From Nocardioides sp. HDW12B (lineage in GTDB: Bacteria > Actinomycetota > Actinomycetes > Propionibacteriales > Nocardioidaceae): a stretch of 64,000 nucleotides of DNA. The notes under the pieces were generated by a model. The model was not told the DNA's origin. It worked only from the letters and a program-made list of their open reading frames with translations, and did no database searches. The number at the start of each line of letters is the position of its first letter. Within the stretch, counting starts at the first letter, position 1. Where the stretch lies: the NCBI RefSeq assembly GCF_011299595.1, contig NZ_CP049867.1:372001-436000 (forward strand), in the 5' to 3' direction. The translations under genes were made by a program, and so were the position numbers. Shown here in pieces: positions 43,629-53,232 of the stretch.

Positions 43629-46262
43629 ATGACCGTCGTGCCCGACACGACCGCCGCCGACGCGCGCGCCCCCCGACGGTGGTTCCCCCGATCCCGTGTG
43701 GGTCGGACGTTCGCCTACTCCGGGCTCGCGCTGACGCTGATCCTGGTCGGGCTGGTGGTGGCCGGCGTGAGCGCGGTGCGCGCGCCGTTCCCGCAGACCG
43801 ACGGCGAGCTCACGGTCCCGGGCCTGCGCGCCGAGGTCCGCGTGGTGCGTGACGAGCTCGGCGTCCCGCAGGTCTACGCCGACAACGCGCGTGACCTCTT
43901 CTTCGCCCAGGGGTTCGTCCAGGCCCAGGACCGGTTCTTCGAGATGGACGTCCGCCGCCACATCACCGCCGGCCGGCTGGCCGAGCTGTTCGGCCCGGAC
44001 GCGCTCGAGACCGACAAGGTCGTGCGGACGCTGGGCTGGCGGCGGGTGGCCGAGCAGGAGGTCGCCGAGCTGGACCCCGAGGCGATCACCTACCTGGAGT
44101 CCTTCAGCGCCGGCGTCAATGCCTACCTGGCCGACACCTCGCCGGACGACCTCTCCCTGGAGTACGCCGTGCTCGGGCTGGACGGGCTCGACTACCAGGT
44201 CGAGGACTGGACCCCGGTGGACTCGGTGGCCTGGCTCAAGGCGATGGCGTGGGACCTGCGCGGCAACATGCAGGACGAGATCGACCGGGCGATGGCCTCG
44301 ACGCGTCTCAGCGCCGAGCAGATCGCCGAGCTCTACCCGCCGTACCCCTTCACGCGCAACGCGCCCGTCGTGGGCGGCGGCACCGTCGTGCGCGGCGACT
44401 TCGACAGCGGCTCCGGCGAGGAGCCGGCGGTGCGCCCGGTCCGTCGGGTGCCGCCCGGCCCGGACCTGGAGCAGCTGCTGACCGGGGTCTCCGAGGCGAT
44501 CGACGCGGTGCCGACCACGGTCGGGACCGGCGACGGCGTGGGCAGCAACGCGTGGGTGGTCGACGGCGAGCACTCGAAGACCGGGATGCCGATCCTGGCC
44601 AACGACCCGCACCTGGCCCCGACGCTGCCGGGCGTCTGGTACCAGATGGGCCTGCACTGCACCGAGGTCACCGCCGAGTGCCCCTTCGACGTCTCGGGGT
44701 TCACCTTCGCGGGCTTCCCGGGCGTGATCATCGGTCACAACCAGCAGGTGTCGTGGGGCATGACGAACCTCGGCCCCGACGTCAGCGACCTCTACCTCGA
44801 GGCCGTCGAGGACGAGCGCTACCTGCGCGGCAAGCGCTGGAAGCCGTTCGACCGCCGCACCGAGACGATCCAGATCGCCGGCGAGGAGCCGTTCACCTTC
44901 ACCGTCCGCAGCACGGTCCACGGCCCGCTGATCTCCGACGTCGACGCGGTCACGTCCTCGGTGGGCGCGAACGCGCCGCTCCCTCCGGGCGTCGGCAGTC
45001 CCGAGCGGGGCAGCGGGTACGCCGTCGCGCTGGCGTGGACGGCGCTCGAGCCTTCGCGGACCGCGCAGGCCGTGTTCGGCTTCAACCGCGCGCAGAGCTG
45101 GGAGGAGTTCCGCGCCGCCGCCCGCGACTTCGCCGTCCCCGGCCAGAACCTCGTGTACGCCGACGTCGACGGCCACATCGGCTACCAAGCGGCCGGCGAG
45201 ATCCCCGTCCGCGCGCCCGAGCACTCCGGTGACGAGCCCGTCCCCGGCTGGGACCGTCGCTACGACTGGACCGGGGAGACCGTCCCGTTCCGCGCGCTGC
45301 CCACGGTGCTCGACCCGCCGGAGGGCTTCATCGTCAGCGCCAACCAGGCGGTGACCGAGGCGAGCTACCGCTACGACCTGAACGGCGACATCGACTACGG
45401 CCAGCGGGCGCAACGGATCCGCGACGAGCTCGAGCAGCGCGGCGTGCTGTCGGTCGAGGACATGAGCGCGCTGCAGCTCGACACCGCCGACCCGTTCGCG
45501 GCCGAGCTCGTGCCGTACCTGCTCGACGTCGACGCCGGCTCCCGCTACTACGCCGGTGGCCAGGAGCTGCTCAAGGAGTGGGACTTCACCCACGACGCCG
45601 ACTCGGCGGCGGCGTCGTACTACAACGCGGTCTGGGCGCGGCTGCTGGAGTACACCTTCGCCGACCAGCTGCCGCCCTCGGTGCGGGTGGAGGGCGGCAA
45701 CCGGTGGTTCGAGGTCGTTCGCACGATCCTCGACGACCCCACCGACGAGTGGTGGGACGACGTCGACACCGAGGTGCGCGAGGCGCGTGACGACATCGTG
45801 CGGCAGGCGGTCCGGCAGGCCCGCGACGACCTGGTCCGGCTGCAGTCGCGGCGCACCGACGGGTGGAACTGGGGCCACCAGCACACGCTGGACCTCGAGA
45901 ACCAGACGCTGGGCCAGAGCGACGTGCGGGTGGTCGAGGCGCTGTTCAACCGCGGCCCCTGGGAGGTCTCCGGCTCGTCCGCGGTGGTCAACGCGACCGG
46001 CTGGCTGGCCGACGAGGGCTTCGAGGTGACCTGGGTGCCGTCGATGCGGATGGTGGTGTCGGTGGGCGACTTCGACGACTCGACCTGGGTGAACCTCACC
46101 GGCGCGAGCGGGCACGCCTTCCACGAGCACTACACCGACCAGACCGACCTGTGGGCCGACGGCGAGACCCGGCGCTGGGAGTTCAGTCCCGAGGCGGTCG
46201 AGGAGCAGGGCAAGGACGTCCTGGTGCTGGAGCCGGTCGGGGCCGACGCGCCCGGTCGCTGA
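43629..46262 (+). CDS. Penicillin-acylase-family N-terminal nucleophile hydrolase
   Basis: An 877-residue enzyme, possibly starting instead at GTG 43638, which has CACAAT 7 nt upstream. A membrane anchor lies at about residues 25-50. The alpha-chain region has VVRDELGVPQVYADNARDLF and GFVQAQDRFFEMD. The autocatalytic junction is GVGSNAWVV, where cleavage exposes the serine nucleophile, followed by ILANDPHLAPTLPGVWYQ. The family hydrolyses amides such as N-acyl homoserine lactones or beta-lactam side chains; the substrate here is unknown. It lies between FmdB and cyclo-ligase genes that are often near each other. Confidence 0.88.
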   Translation: MTVVPDTTAADARAPRRWFPRSRVGRTFAYSGLALTLILVGLVVAGVSAVRAPFPQTDGELTVPGLRAEVRVVRDELGVPQVYADNARDLFFAQGFVQAQDRFFEMDVRRHITAGRLAELFGPDALETDKVVRTLGWRRVAEQEVAELDPEAITYLESFSAGVNAYLADTSPDDLSLEYAVLGLDGLDYQVEDWTPVDSVAWLKAMAWDLRGNMQDEIDRAMASTRLSAEQIAELYPPYPFTRNAPVVGGGTVVRGDFDSGSGEEPAVRPVRRVPPGPDLEQLLTGVSEAIDAVPTTVGTGDGVGSNAWVVDGEHSKTGMPILANDPHLAPTLPGVWYQMGLHCTEVTAECPFDVSGFTFAGFPGVIIGHNQQVSWGMTNLGPDVSDLYLEAVEDERYLRGKRWKPFDRRTETIQIAGEEPFTFTVRSTVHGPLISDVDAVTSSVGANAPLPPGVGSPERGSGYAVALAWTALEPSRTAQAVFGFNRAQSWEEFRAAARDFAVPGQNLVYADVDGHIGYQAAGEIPVRAPEHSGDEPVPGWDRRYDWTGETVPFRALPTVLDPPEGFIVSANQAVTEASYRYDLNGDIDYGQRAQRIRDELEQRGVLSVEDMSALQLDTADPFAAELVPYLLDVDAGSRYYAGGQELLKEWDFTHDADSAAASYYNAVWARLLEYTFADQLPPSVRVEGGNRWFEVVRTILDDPTDEWWDDVDTEVREARDDIVRQAVRQARDDLVRLQSRRTDGWNWGHQHTLDLENQTLGQSDVRVVEALFNRGPWEVSGSSAVVNATGWLADEGFEVTWVPSMRMVVSVGDFDDSTWVNLTGASGHAFHEHYTDQTDLWADGETRRWEFSPEAVEEQGKDVLVLEPVGADAPGR

Positions 46263-46264
46263 CA

Positions 46265-46446
46265 GCCGGCCTCACGTCGTTACCGACGTCAGGCCGGCTC
46301 GGGCCCCGGGCCTCACGTCGTTACCGACGTCAGGCCGGTCGTCCCACGTCGTTACCGACGGGTGGCCCCTTCTCGAGCCGTTCCGGCAGGCCTCACGTCG
46401 TTACCGACGTCAGGCCGACCGCCGCAGGTCGTTTCCGACGCCAGGC
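46265..46446. repeat. Array of five palindromic ~28-bp units
   Basis: Three near-identical units (46268-46295, 46309-46336, 46389-46416) consist of GGCCTcACGTCG, loop TTAC, and CGACGTcAGGCC, a 12-bp stem with one C-C mismatch. Two degenerate copies are near 46345-46360 and 46425-46446. The first unit is extended by AGCC/GGCT. The array fills the convergent gap between the acylase and cyclo-ligase genes and could terminate transcription from both sides. Confidence 0.88.
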
Positions 46447-46476
46447 GCCCCCGGGGCCTCCCGACCTCAGGGCTGC

Positions 46477-47127
46477 TCAGGAGCGGAGCACCCGCAGCCC
46501 GGAGGGGAGCGCGACCGCGGTGACCGGCCGGTCGTGCGGCTCGGTCGGCACCTCCTCGAGCAGCTCGCCCTCGTGCAGGAGCGCGCAGACCGGGGTGCCG
46601 ACGGGGACCCGCCCGAGCGCCCGGTCGTAGGAGCCGCCGCCGCGACCGAGGCGCAGCCCGCGCCGATCGACGGCCAGCGCCGGCACCAGCACGACGTCGG
46701 CCGTCGCGACCGCGTCGGGCCCGAGCCGGGGGCCGGTCGGCTCGAGGAGCCCGCGGCCGGCCGACACCAGCGTGCCGTCGTAGCGGGCCCAGTCGAGGTC
46801 GCCGTCGGGCAGCAGCACCGGCAGCAGCACGTGGCGCCCGCGCGTCGCCAGCGCCTCCAGCAGCGGCCCGGTGCCCGGCTCGCCGGGGATCGAGACGTAC
46901 GCCGCCACGGTGGCGGCCCGGCGCAGCGGCTCCCACGCCAGCAGGTGCTCGGTCAGCGCGCGGGCGTCGGCCTGGAGCTCCAGCAGGCTCCGTCGCCGGC
47001 GGGTCGTGAGGAGCCGGTCGCGCACCGCCACCTTGGCCGCGGAGCCGTCCGAGCGGCCTCCGGGCGGGCCGCTGCTCCCGGCACCGCCGATGTCGCCGCG
47101 CCCCGGGTCGCCGTCGGTGTCGTCCAC
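46477..47127 (-). CDS. 5-formyltetrahydrofolate cyclo-ligase
   Basis: A 216-residue ATP-dependent enzyme turning 5-formyl-THF into 5,10-methenyl-THF. A disordered Gly/Ser/Asp N-terminus of ~30 residues precedes VAVRDRLLTTRRRR, the substrate segment TVAAYVSIPGEPGTGPLL, and the ATP-site motif LRLGRGGGSYDRAL. GTG 47127 has TAGGTT 6 nt upstream. It is divergent from the UGPase gene with only 41 bp between them. Confidence 0.88.
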   Translation of the reverse strand: MDDTDGDPGRGDIGGAGSSGPPGGRSDGSAAKVAVRDRLLTTRRRRSLLELQADARALTEHLLAWEPLRRAATVAAYVSIPGEPGTGPLLEALATRGRHVLLPVLLPDGDLDWARYDGTLVSAGRGLLEPTGPRLGPDAVATADVVLVPALAVDRRGLRLGRGGGSYDRALGRVPVGTPVCALLHEGELLEEVPTEPHDRPVTAVALPSGLRVLRS

Positions 47128-47133
47128 CGGGCC

Positions 47134-47139
47134 AACCTA
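47134..47139 (-). promoter_or_regulatory. -10 box of leaderless cyclo-ligase gene
   Basis: TAGGTT on the minus strand, 6 nt before GTG 47127. It occupies the position expected for the -35 of the opposite promoter. Confidence 0.5.
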
Positions 47140-47155
47140 GCCCCGCCCGGGCCCC

Positions 47156-47161
47156 TACGAT
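47156..47161 (+). promoter_or_regulatory. -10 box of leaderless UGPase gene
   Basis: TACGAT ends 7 nt before ATG 47169 and lies where the -35 of the cyclo-ligase promoter would be. Confidence 0.5.
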
Positions 47162-47168
47162 CGGACCC

Positions 47169-48542
47169 ATGAGCGACGAGGGCCTGCAGCAGGCACGCGA
47201 CAAGATGGCCGACGCCGGGGTCGACGCCACGGCGATCGAGGTGTTCTCGCACTACTACCGCCTGGTGGAGAGCGGCGAGAGCGGCATGATCCGCGAGTCC
47301 GACATCGAGCCCCTCGACATGGACGCCCTCGCCGACGTCGACGTCCCCGACGACGACGCGGTCGCCGCGCTGGGCGGCACCGTCGTGGTCAAGCTCAACG
47401 GCGGGCTCGGCACCTCCATGGGGCTGGCCGCGGCCAAGACCCTGCTCGAGGTCCGCGACGGGCTGACCTTCCTCGACGTCATCGCCCGGCAGGTGCTCGC
47501 GCTGCGTGAGCGGCACGACGTACGCCTGCCGCTGCTGTTCATGAACAGCTTCCGCACCCGCGACGACACCCTCGAGGCGCTGGCGGGCTACGCCGACCTG
47601 CCCGACGCCGACCTGCCGCTGGACTTCCTGCAGAACAAGGAGCCCAAGCTGCTGGCCGAGGACCTCACCCCCGTCAGCTGGCCCGACGACCCGAGCCTGG
47701 AGTGGTGCCCGCCCGGCCACGGCGACCTCTACACCGCGCTGCGCGGCACCGGGCTGCTCGACGCCATGATCGACGCCGGCTTCACCCAGGTCTTCGTGTC
47801 CAACTCCGACAACCTCGGCGCGGTGCCGGACCCCCGGGTCGCGGGCTGGTTCGCCGCCAGCGGTGCGCCCTTCGCCATCGAGGCCGTACGCCGCACGCCC
47901 AGCGACCGCAAGGGCGGGCACTTCGCCCGACGCACGAGCGACGACCGCATCGTGCTGCGCGAGACCGCCCAGACGGCCGAGGAGGACAAGGAGGCGCTGG
48001 CCGACCTGGACCGCCACCGCTTCACCTCCACCAACAACCTGTGGTTCGACCTCGCCGCGATGAAGCAGGCGCTCGACGAGCGCGACGGCATCCTCGGCCT
48101 GGCGATGATCCGCAACACCAAGACGGTCGACCCCTCCGACTCCAGCACCCCGGAGGTCATCCAGATCGAGACCGCGATGGGGGCCGCCATCGAGGTCTTC
48201 GAGGGCGCCACCACCATCGAGGTCGGACGCGACCGCTTCGTGCCGGTGAAGACCACCGACGACCTGCTGGTGCTGCGCAGCGACTGCTACCGCCTCGACG
48301 ACGACGCGGTGCTGGAGCAGGTGGTCGAGGAGATCCCGTTCGTGGCCCTCGGCCCGGCCTACAAGCTGGTCGGCGGCTTCGAGGAGCGCTTCTCCCGCGG
48401 CGTCCCGAGCCTGCGGGGAGCCACCCGCTTCGAGGTCCCCGGCGACTGGACCTTCGGTGCCGACGTGACCGCGACCGGCGAGGTCGTCGTCGGCGACGAG
48501 GACTCCTCCGGCGAGATCGCCGACGGCACACGGCTCGACTGA
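47169..48542 (+). CDS. UTP-glucose-1-phosphate uridylyltransferase, UDPGP (eukaryotic-type) family
   Basis: A 457-residue UGPase making UDP-glucose. It belongs to the UDPGP family and not the short bacterial GalU family: motifs are VVKLNGGLGTSMGLAAAK, PLLFMNSFRTRDDT, FLQNKEPKL, WCPPGHGDLYTAL and VFVSNSDNLGAVPD. These place the uridine and sugar-phosphate contacts. The C-terminal part carries a short beta-helix-like end. It is followed by the glp gene after 35 nt. Confidence 0.87.
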   Translation: MSDEGLQQARDKMADAGVDATAIEVFSHYYRLVESGESGMIRESDIEPLDMDALADVDVPDDDAVAALGGTVVVKLNGGLGTSMGLAAAKTLLEVRDGLTFLDVIARQVLALRERHDVRLPLLFMNSFRTRDDTLEALAGYADLPDADLPLDFLQNKEPKLLAEDLTPVSWPDDPSLEWCPPGHGDLYTALRGTGLLDAMIDAGFTQVFVSNSDNLGAVPDPRVAGWFAASGAPFAIEAVRRTPSDRKGGHFARRTSDDRIVLRETAQTAEEDKEALADLDRHRFTSTNNLWFDLAAMKQALDERDGILGLAMIRNTKTVDPSDSSTPEVIQIETAMGAAIEVFEGATTIEVGRDRFVPVKTTDDLLVLRSDCYRLDDDAVLEQVVEEIPFVALGPAYKLVGGFEERFSRGVPSLRGATRFEVPGDWTFGADVTATGEVVVGDEDSSGEIADGTRLD

Positions 48543-48564
48543 CACGGGAGTGGGGAGCGCCGGT

Positions 48565-48570
48565 TAGGGT
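48565..48570 (+). promoter_or_regulatory. -10 box of leaderless glp/moeA
   Basis: TAGGGT ends 7 nt before ATG 48578, so glp may have a promoter independent of the UGPase gene. Confidence 0.45.
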
Positions 48571-48577
48571 CCTCCCC

Positions 48578-49828
48578 ATGGCCTTCGTCCCCAGCTCCGA
48601 CCAGCCGTCGGTCAGCGTGGAGGAGCACCTCGAGCGGGTCCTGTCCGCGCTCGAGCCGCTGCCCACCTCGGAGCAGAGCCTGCTGGACTCGCTGGGCCTG
48701 CCGCTGACCGAGGCGGTCACGTCGCCGATGGACCTCCCCGCCTTCGACAACAGCGGCATGGACGGCTACGCCGTGGTGCACACCGACCTCGACGGCGCCT
48801 CCGAGGAGTCGCCGGTGACGCTGCCGGTGGTGGGGGAGTCGGCGGCCGGACGTGCCACGCTGGTGGCGATGTCGCCCGGCACGGCGGTGAAGATCATGAC
48901 CGGGGCGCCCGTCCCGCACGGTGCCACCGCCATCGTCCCGGTGGAGTGGACCGACGCCGGCGCAGCCACCGTCCGCATCACCCGGGCACCGCAGCCCGGC
49001 CAGCACGTGCGGCCGCAGGGCGAGGACGTCGCCACCGGCGACCTGCTGCTGGAGGCCGGCACGCTGCTCGGTCCGCGCCAGGTCGGTCTGCTGGCCGGCG
49101 TGGGTCTGGCCCAGGTCAGCGCCCGGCCGCGACCGCGGGTCGTGGTGATGTCGACCGGCGCGGAGCTCCGCGAGCCCGGCGCCCGGCTCTCGCACGACGC
49201 GATCTACGACGCCAACTCCTTCATGCTCGCCGCCGCCGTCCGCCAGGCCGGCGCCATCGCCTACCGCGTCGGCATCACCTCCGACGACCCCGCCGACTTC
49301 GCCGACGCGCTGTCGGACCAGCTCGTGCGCGCCGACCTCGTCGTCACCAGCGGCGGCGTCAGCAAGGGCGAGTACGACGTGGTCAAGGAGGTGCTCTCGA
49401 CGCACGGCACGGTGTGGTTCGGCGAGGTGCGCATGCAGCCGGGCAAGCCGCAGGGCTTCGGCCGGGTGGGGGAGGACGGCACCCCGATCTTCGCGCTGCC
49501 GGGCAACCCGGTCTCCTCCTACGTCTCCTACCAGATGTTCGTGCTGCCGGCCCTGCGCAAGCTGATGGGGCGCACGCCGTACACGCGGCTGCCGACCCGC
49601 GCCCGCCTCACGACGCCGATGCGCTCGGCGCCCGGCAAGACGCAGCTCGCGCGAGCGGTGCACGCCTTCGACGACCACGGTGCGCACGTCACGCCGGTCG
49701 GCGGCCACGGCTCGCACCTGCTCGGCGACCTGGCGACCGCCAACGCGCTCGTGGTCCTGCCCGAGGACGTCGAGCACGCCGAGCAGGGCTCGCAGGTCGA
49801 CGTGCTGCTGCTCGACCGGGACTACTGA
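48578..49828 (+). CDS. glp: Gephyrin-like molybdopterin molybdotransferase (Glp/MoeA)
   Basis: A 416-residue MoeA-fold protein. It has [34 protein letters not shown], the substrate loop [12 protein letters not shown] and [11 protein letters not shown]. MoeA inserts molybdate into adenylylated molybdopterin. In corynebacteria a paralogue of this type (Glp) instead binds FtsZ and the membrane protein GlpR. Because a SepX/GlpR gene lies four genes downstream, this copy is probably that Glp; moaC and mog nearby keep a cofactor role possible. Confidence 0.85.
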   Translation: MAFVPSSDQPSVSVEEHLERVLSALEPLPTSEQSLLDSLGLPLTEAVTSPMDLPAFDNSGMDGYAVVHTDLDGASEESPVTLPVVGESAAGRATLVAMSPGTAVKIMTGAPVPHGATAIVPVEWTDAGAATVRITRAPQPGQHVRPQGEDVATGDLLLEAGTLLGPRQVGLLAGVGLAQVSARPRPRVVVMSTGAELREPGARLSHDAIYDANSFMLAAAVRQAGAIAYRVGITSDDPADFADALSDQLVRADLVVTSGGVSKGEYDVVKEVLSTHGTVWFGEVRMQPGKPQGFGRVGEDGTPIFALPGNPVSSYVSYQMFVLPALRKLMGRTPYTRLPTRARLTTPMRSAPGKTQLARAVHAFDDHGAHVTPVGGHGSHLLGDLATANALVVLPEDVEHAEQGSQVDVLLLDRDY

Positions 49829-49845
49829 GGAGAGCGCGGAGCGAG

Positions 49846-50330
<485 letters not shown>

Positions 50331-50334
<4 letters not shown>

Positions 50335-50834
50335 CCGACAAGACGGGCCCCGGGCCCGCCCGCTACCCGGCCACCGTCGTGGTGGCCTCGAACCGGGCCG
50401 CGGCCGGGGTCTACGAGGACACCACCGGGCCGCTCATCGTGGCCGCGCTGACCGAGGCCGGCTTCGAGGTCACCGGGCCGGTGGTGCGACCCGACGGCGA
50501 GCCGGTCGCCGAGGCGATCCGTGAGGCGGTCGCCGCCGGGGCCCGCGCCGTGCTCACCACCGGCGGCACCGGGGTCACCCCCACCGACCGCACCCCGGAG
50601 GTCACCCGCTCGCTGCTCGACTACGAGGTGCCCGGCGTCGCCGAGGCGGTGCGCGCCCACGGCGTGGCCAAGGGCGTCGCGACCGCGGCGCTGTCGCGCG
50701 GCGTGGCCGGCGTCGTCGGGTCGGCCTTCGTGGTGAACCTGCCCGGCTCGCGCGGCGGGGTGAAGGACGGGCTGGAGGTCGTCGTGCCGCTGCTGCGGCA
50801 CGCGGTGGAGCAGATCGTGGGGAGCGACCACTGA
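50331..50834 (+). CDS. mog: MogA/MoaB-family molybdopterin adenylyltransferase
   Basis: A 167-residue protein adenylylating molybdopterin before metal insertion. The MPT-binding loop is [17 protein letters not shown], preceded by [19 protein letters not shown]. The C-terminus has [18 protein letters not shown]. It overlaps moaC by 4 nt and the next ATG by 1 nt (TGATG). Confidence 0.9.
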
Positions 50835-51448
50835 TGGCGCTGCGGTCTCCGAGCGTGCCCTGGCACGCGGTCGAGCTCACGCACGGACCGGTCACGCTCC
50901 GGGCGATCCGGGGCTCCGACGGCCGGGAGTGGACGCGGGTGCGCTCGCGCAACGCCGACTGGCTGCGGCAGTGGGACGCCACCCGCCCCCCGGAGGACGC
51001 CGGTCGGCCGGTGACGTTCCGCACCATGGTCCGCGACCTCCGCCGCCAGGCGCGGGAGGGGCGCTGCCTGCCCTTCGCCGTGCTCGTCGACGGCGCCTTC
51101 GCCGGACAGCTGACGGTCAGCAACATCGTGGGGGGCTCGGCGCAGTTCGCCAACGTGGGCTACTGGATCGACCGGGCGCACGCGGGGCGCGGGTACATGC
51201 CGTTGGCCGTGGCGATGGCCAGCGACTACTGCTGGTTCGAGCTCGGCCTCCACCGCATCGAGGTCGCCATCCGCCCGGAGAACGCCGCGTCGTTGCGGGT
51301 GGTGGAGAAGCTCGGCTTCACCGAGGTCGGCTACGCCCCTCGCTACCTGCACATCAACGGCGCCTGGCGCGACCACCGGATCTTCGCCCTGACGGTCGAG
51401 GACGTGCCGGGCGGGCTGGTCCGTCGGGTCGTCCGGGGACGCGTCTAG
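50834..51448 (+). CDS. RimJ/RimL-type GNAT acetyltransferase
   Basis: A 204-residue acetyltransferase of the ribosomal-protein N-acetyltransferase group. It has VGYWIDRAHAGRGYMPLAVA for CoA binding, LHRIEVAIRPENAASLRVVE and KLGFTEVGYAPRYLHINGAW. The acceptor could be a protein alpha-amine. It is co-translated with mog (1-nt overlap) and sits just before sepX. Confidence 0.87.
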   Translation: MALRSPSVPWHAVELTHGPVTLRAIRGSDGREWTRVRSRNADWLRQWDATRPPEDAGRPVTFRTMVRDLRRQAREGRCLPFAVLVDGAFAGQLTVSNIVGGSAQFANVGYWIDRAHAGRGYMPLAVAMASDYCWFELGLHRIEVAIRPENAASLRVVEKLGFTEVGYAPRYLHINGAWRDHRIFALTVEDVPGGLVRRVVRGRV

Positions 51449-51570
51449 GGTCCGGCTCGGGCCGTCGACGTGACGTCCGGAGGGCCGCTGAAGCACGCGA
51501 TTCACACGAGTCACAGGAGTTGTCTCCCGACACACCGCACCTCATCCGCCCCGGGAGAGGTCAGTCCTCT

Positions 51571-51576
51571 TACCGT
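51571..51576 (+). promoter_or_regulatory. -10 box of leaderless sepX/glpR
   Basis: TACCGT ends 6 nt before GTG 51583. The 134-bp upstream gap has no Shine-Dalgarno near either possible start. Confidence 0.5.
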
Positions 51577-51582
51577 TGTCCC

Positions 51583-52599
51583 GTGGACATGTCTGGCCTG
51601 ATCTTCGTCGCCCTGGCCGCCGTCTGGGCGGTCGTTCTCATCCCGATGGCCCTGCGTCACCACGACGAGGCGGCGAGAACACGTGCCGTCGACAATTTCT
51701 CCGACGACCTCCGCGTGGTCGCCCGCCGCGAGGCCGTCAACACCCGTGAGTCGCGCCTCGTCGTGCCGTCCCGGCTGCGACGTACGCCGTCGACCGAGGC
51801 GTCCGCGACCACGACGGCAACCGACGCCGCGCCGTCACCCTCCGCCGCCGGCGCCGCCGGCGCCACCGGCGCGACCACGGACCGTCCGGTCGCCGGCCAG
51901 CCCAGCGTCCCGGCCCCGCGCCGCACCGGCCCGCGCGACGGCCGTCCGGCCGTCCCCGTCCGCGCCATCCCGGCCCAGAGACGCGCCTCCGCCCGCCGCG
52001 CCCACCGCGCCGCGGCGCGGGCCGCGGCCAAGCGCCGGCGCGTCGTGCTCGGGCTGCTGCTGCTCGTGACCCTGGGGGTCTCCGTCGGCTCGCTCACCGG
52101 TGTGCTCCTGCCGTGGGCCCCGGCCGTCCCGGCCGCGGTCGTCGTCGGCTTCCTGGCGCTGGCCCGCGTGCTGGCCCGGCGCGAGCTGCGGGCGTGGCAG
52201 GCCGTCGTCGGTGCCGAGGAGGAGACTGCGGCCCCCCAGGCCCCTGCCGCCCCGCTGGTCGTGGCCGACCTGCCCCGCTTCTCTCCCGCCATCACGGTCC
52301 CGGTCGTGCCGCCGGTCTCGGTGGTCAGCGGGCTCGACGACACCGCCGGCGTCCCCGTCGGTCTCGCCGCGGCCGCTCCCAGCACGCCGGTCGAGGGCCT
52401 GTGGGACCCGCTCCCCGTCACGCTGCCGACGTACGTCACCAAGCCGCGCGCCCACCGCTCGGTGCGCACCATCGACCTGCTGGAGCCGGGCGTCGTGAGC
52501 TCGGGACGCAACGCCGCCGACAGCGCCCTGGTCGCCGAGGCCGCCACCGCGCGGCCGGCGCAGGCCGAGCAGCACCGCGACCGCGCCGTCGGCAGCTGA
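51583..52599 (+). CDS. sepX: Divisome membrane protein SepX/GlpR
   Basis: A 338-residue actinobacterial division protein. The start SGLIFVALAAVWAVVLIPMAL is a membrane helix followed at once by RHHDEAARTRAVDNFSDDLRVV, the conserved cytosolic part. A Pro/Ala-rich linker and two more helices near residues 150-190 follow (VVLGLLLLVTLGVSVGSLTG). SepX is needed for septation in Streptomyces, and GlpR binds gephyrin-like Glp in corynebacteria. An ATG at 51589 is the alternative start. Confidence 0.82.
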   Translation: MDMSGLIFVALAAVWAVVLIPMALRHHDEAARTRAVDNFSDDLRVVARREAVNTRESRLVVPSRLRRTPSTEASATTTATDAAPSPSAAGAAGATGATTDRPVAGQPSVPAPRRTGPRDGRPAVPVRAIPAQRRASARRAHRAAARAAAKRRRVVLGLLLLVTLGVSVGSLTGVLLPWAPAVPAAVVVGFLALARVLARRELRAWQAVVGAEEETAAPQAPAAPLVVADLPRFSPAITVPVVPPVSVVSGLDDTAGVPVGLAAAAPSTPVEGLWDPLPVTLPTYVTKPRAHRSVRTIDLLEPGVVSSGRNAADSALVAEAATARPAQAEQHRDRAVGS

Positions 52600-52607
52600 C
52601 GTCCCGC

Positions 52608-52682
52608 GGTCGAGCCGGTCGAGGCCCGCTCGTCGGTCGGGCTCGTCGAGACCTCCGCACGGTGGTCGAGCCCGTCGAGACC
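52608..52682. repeat. Three copies of a 19-bp palindromic intergenic repeat
   Basis: Copies at 52608-52626, 52635-52653 and 52664-52682 follow GGTCGAGCCCGTCGAGACC with few changes. I have seen this kind of TCGAG-rich repeat in intergenic DNA of other high-GC actinobacteria. It lies between sepX and the tRNA. Confidence 0.7.
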
Positions 52683-52766
52683 CGGTCCCCGATTCGGAGA
52701 GCCCCCGATCCGACTGGTATCTTCGACCCGCGCCCGGTCCTCCGGGCGCCCTGGTCTCCGGACCAC

Positions 52767-52843
<77 letters not shown>

Positions 52844-52998
52844 ACCCGCTGGTCAGAGGCCTGCACGGATCCTGAAATCAGGAGCAGGCAGTGGCAAGTC
52901 AGCAGAAACTCAGCACAAAGTCGATCAGATCGCAGGGACCCTCGGTCCGTCTGGGCCGGTCTCGGCCGGCCGCGGCACGGCTCGAACACCTGGTCTGC

Positions 52999-53232
52999 AT
53001 GACGACCACAACATCCTCCGAGACGGCGCTGGGCCCCGTCCTCACCCTGTCCCAGCTGGCCGCCCAGCTCGGCGTCACCGTCCAGACCCTCTACGACCTC
53101 CGAAGTCAGGGGCGCGGGCCGCGCGGGTTCCGCGTCGGCCGTGAGCTCCGGTTCCGGGTCAGCGAGGTCGACGCCTGGCTCGCCAAGCTGGAGGCCGACG
53201 ACGCCAAGCGGCACCCCCGCCAGGCCGGCTGA
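52999..53232 (+). CDS. xis: Excisionase-like helix-turn-helix protein
   Basis: A 77-residue MerR/excisionase-type winged helix protein. It contains LTLSQLAAQLGVTVQTLYDL, then GPRGFRVGRELRFRVSEVDAWL, the usual wing and final helix. It probably steers the integrase toward excision. The stop overlaps the integrase ATG by one base (TGATG). The longer in-frame start at 52891 adds no conserved sequence. Confidence 0.8.
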   Translation: MTTTTSSETALGPVLTLSQLAAQLGVTVQTLYDLRSQGRGPRGFRVGRELRFRVSEVDAWLAKLEADDAKRHPRQAG

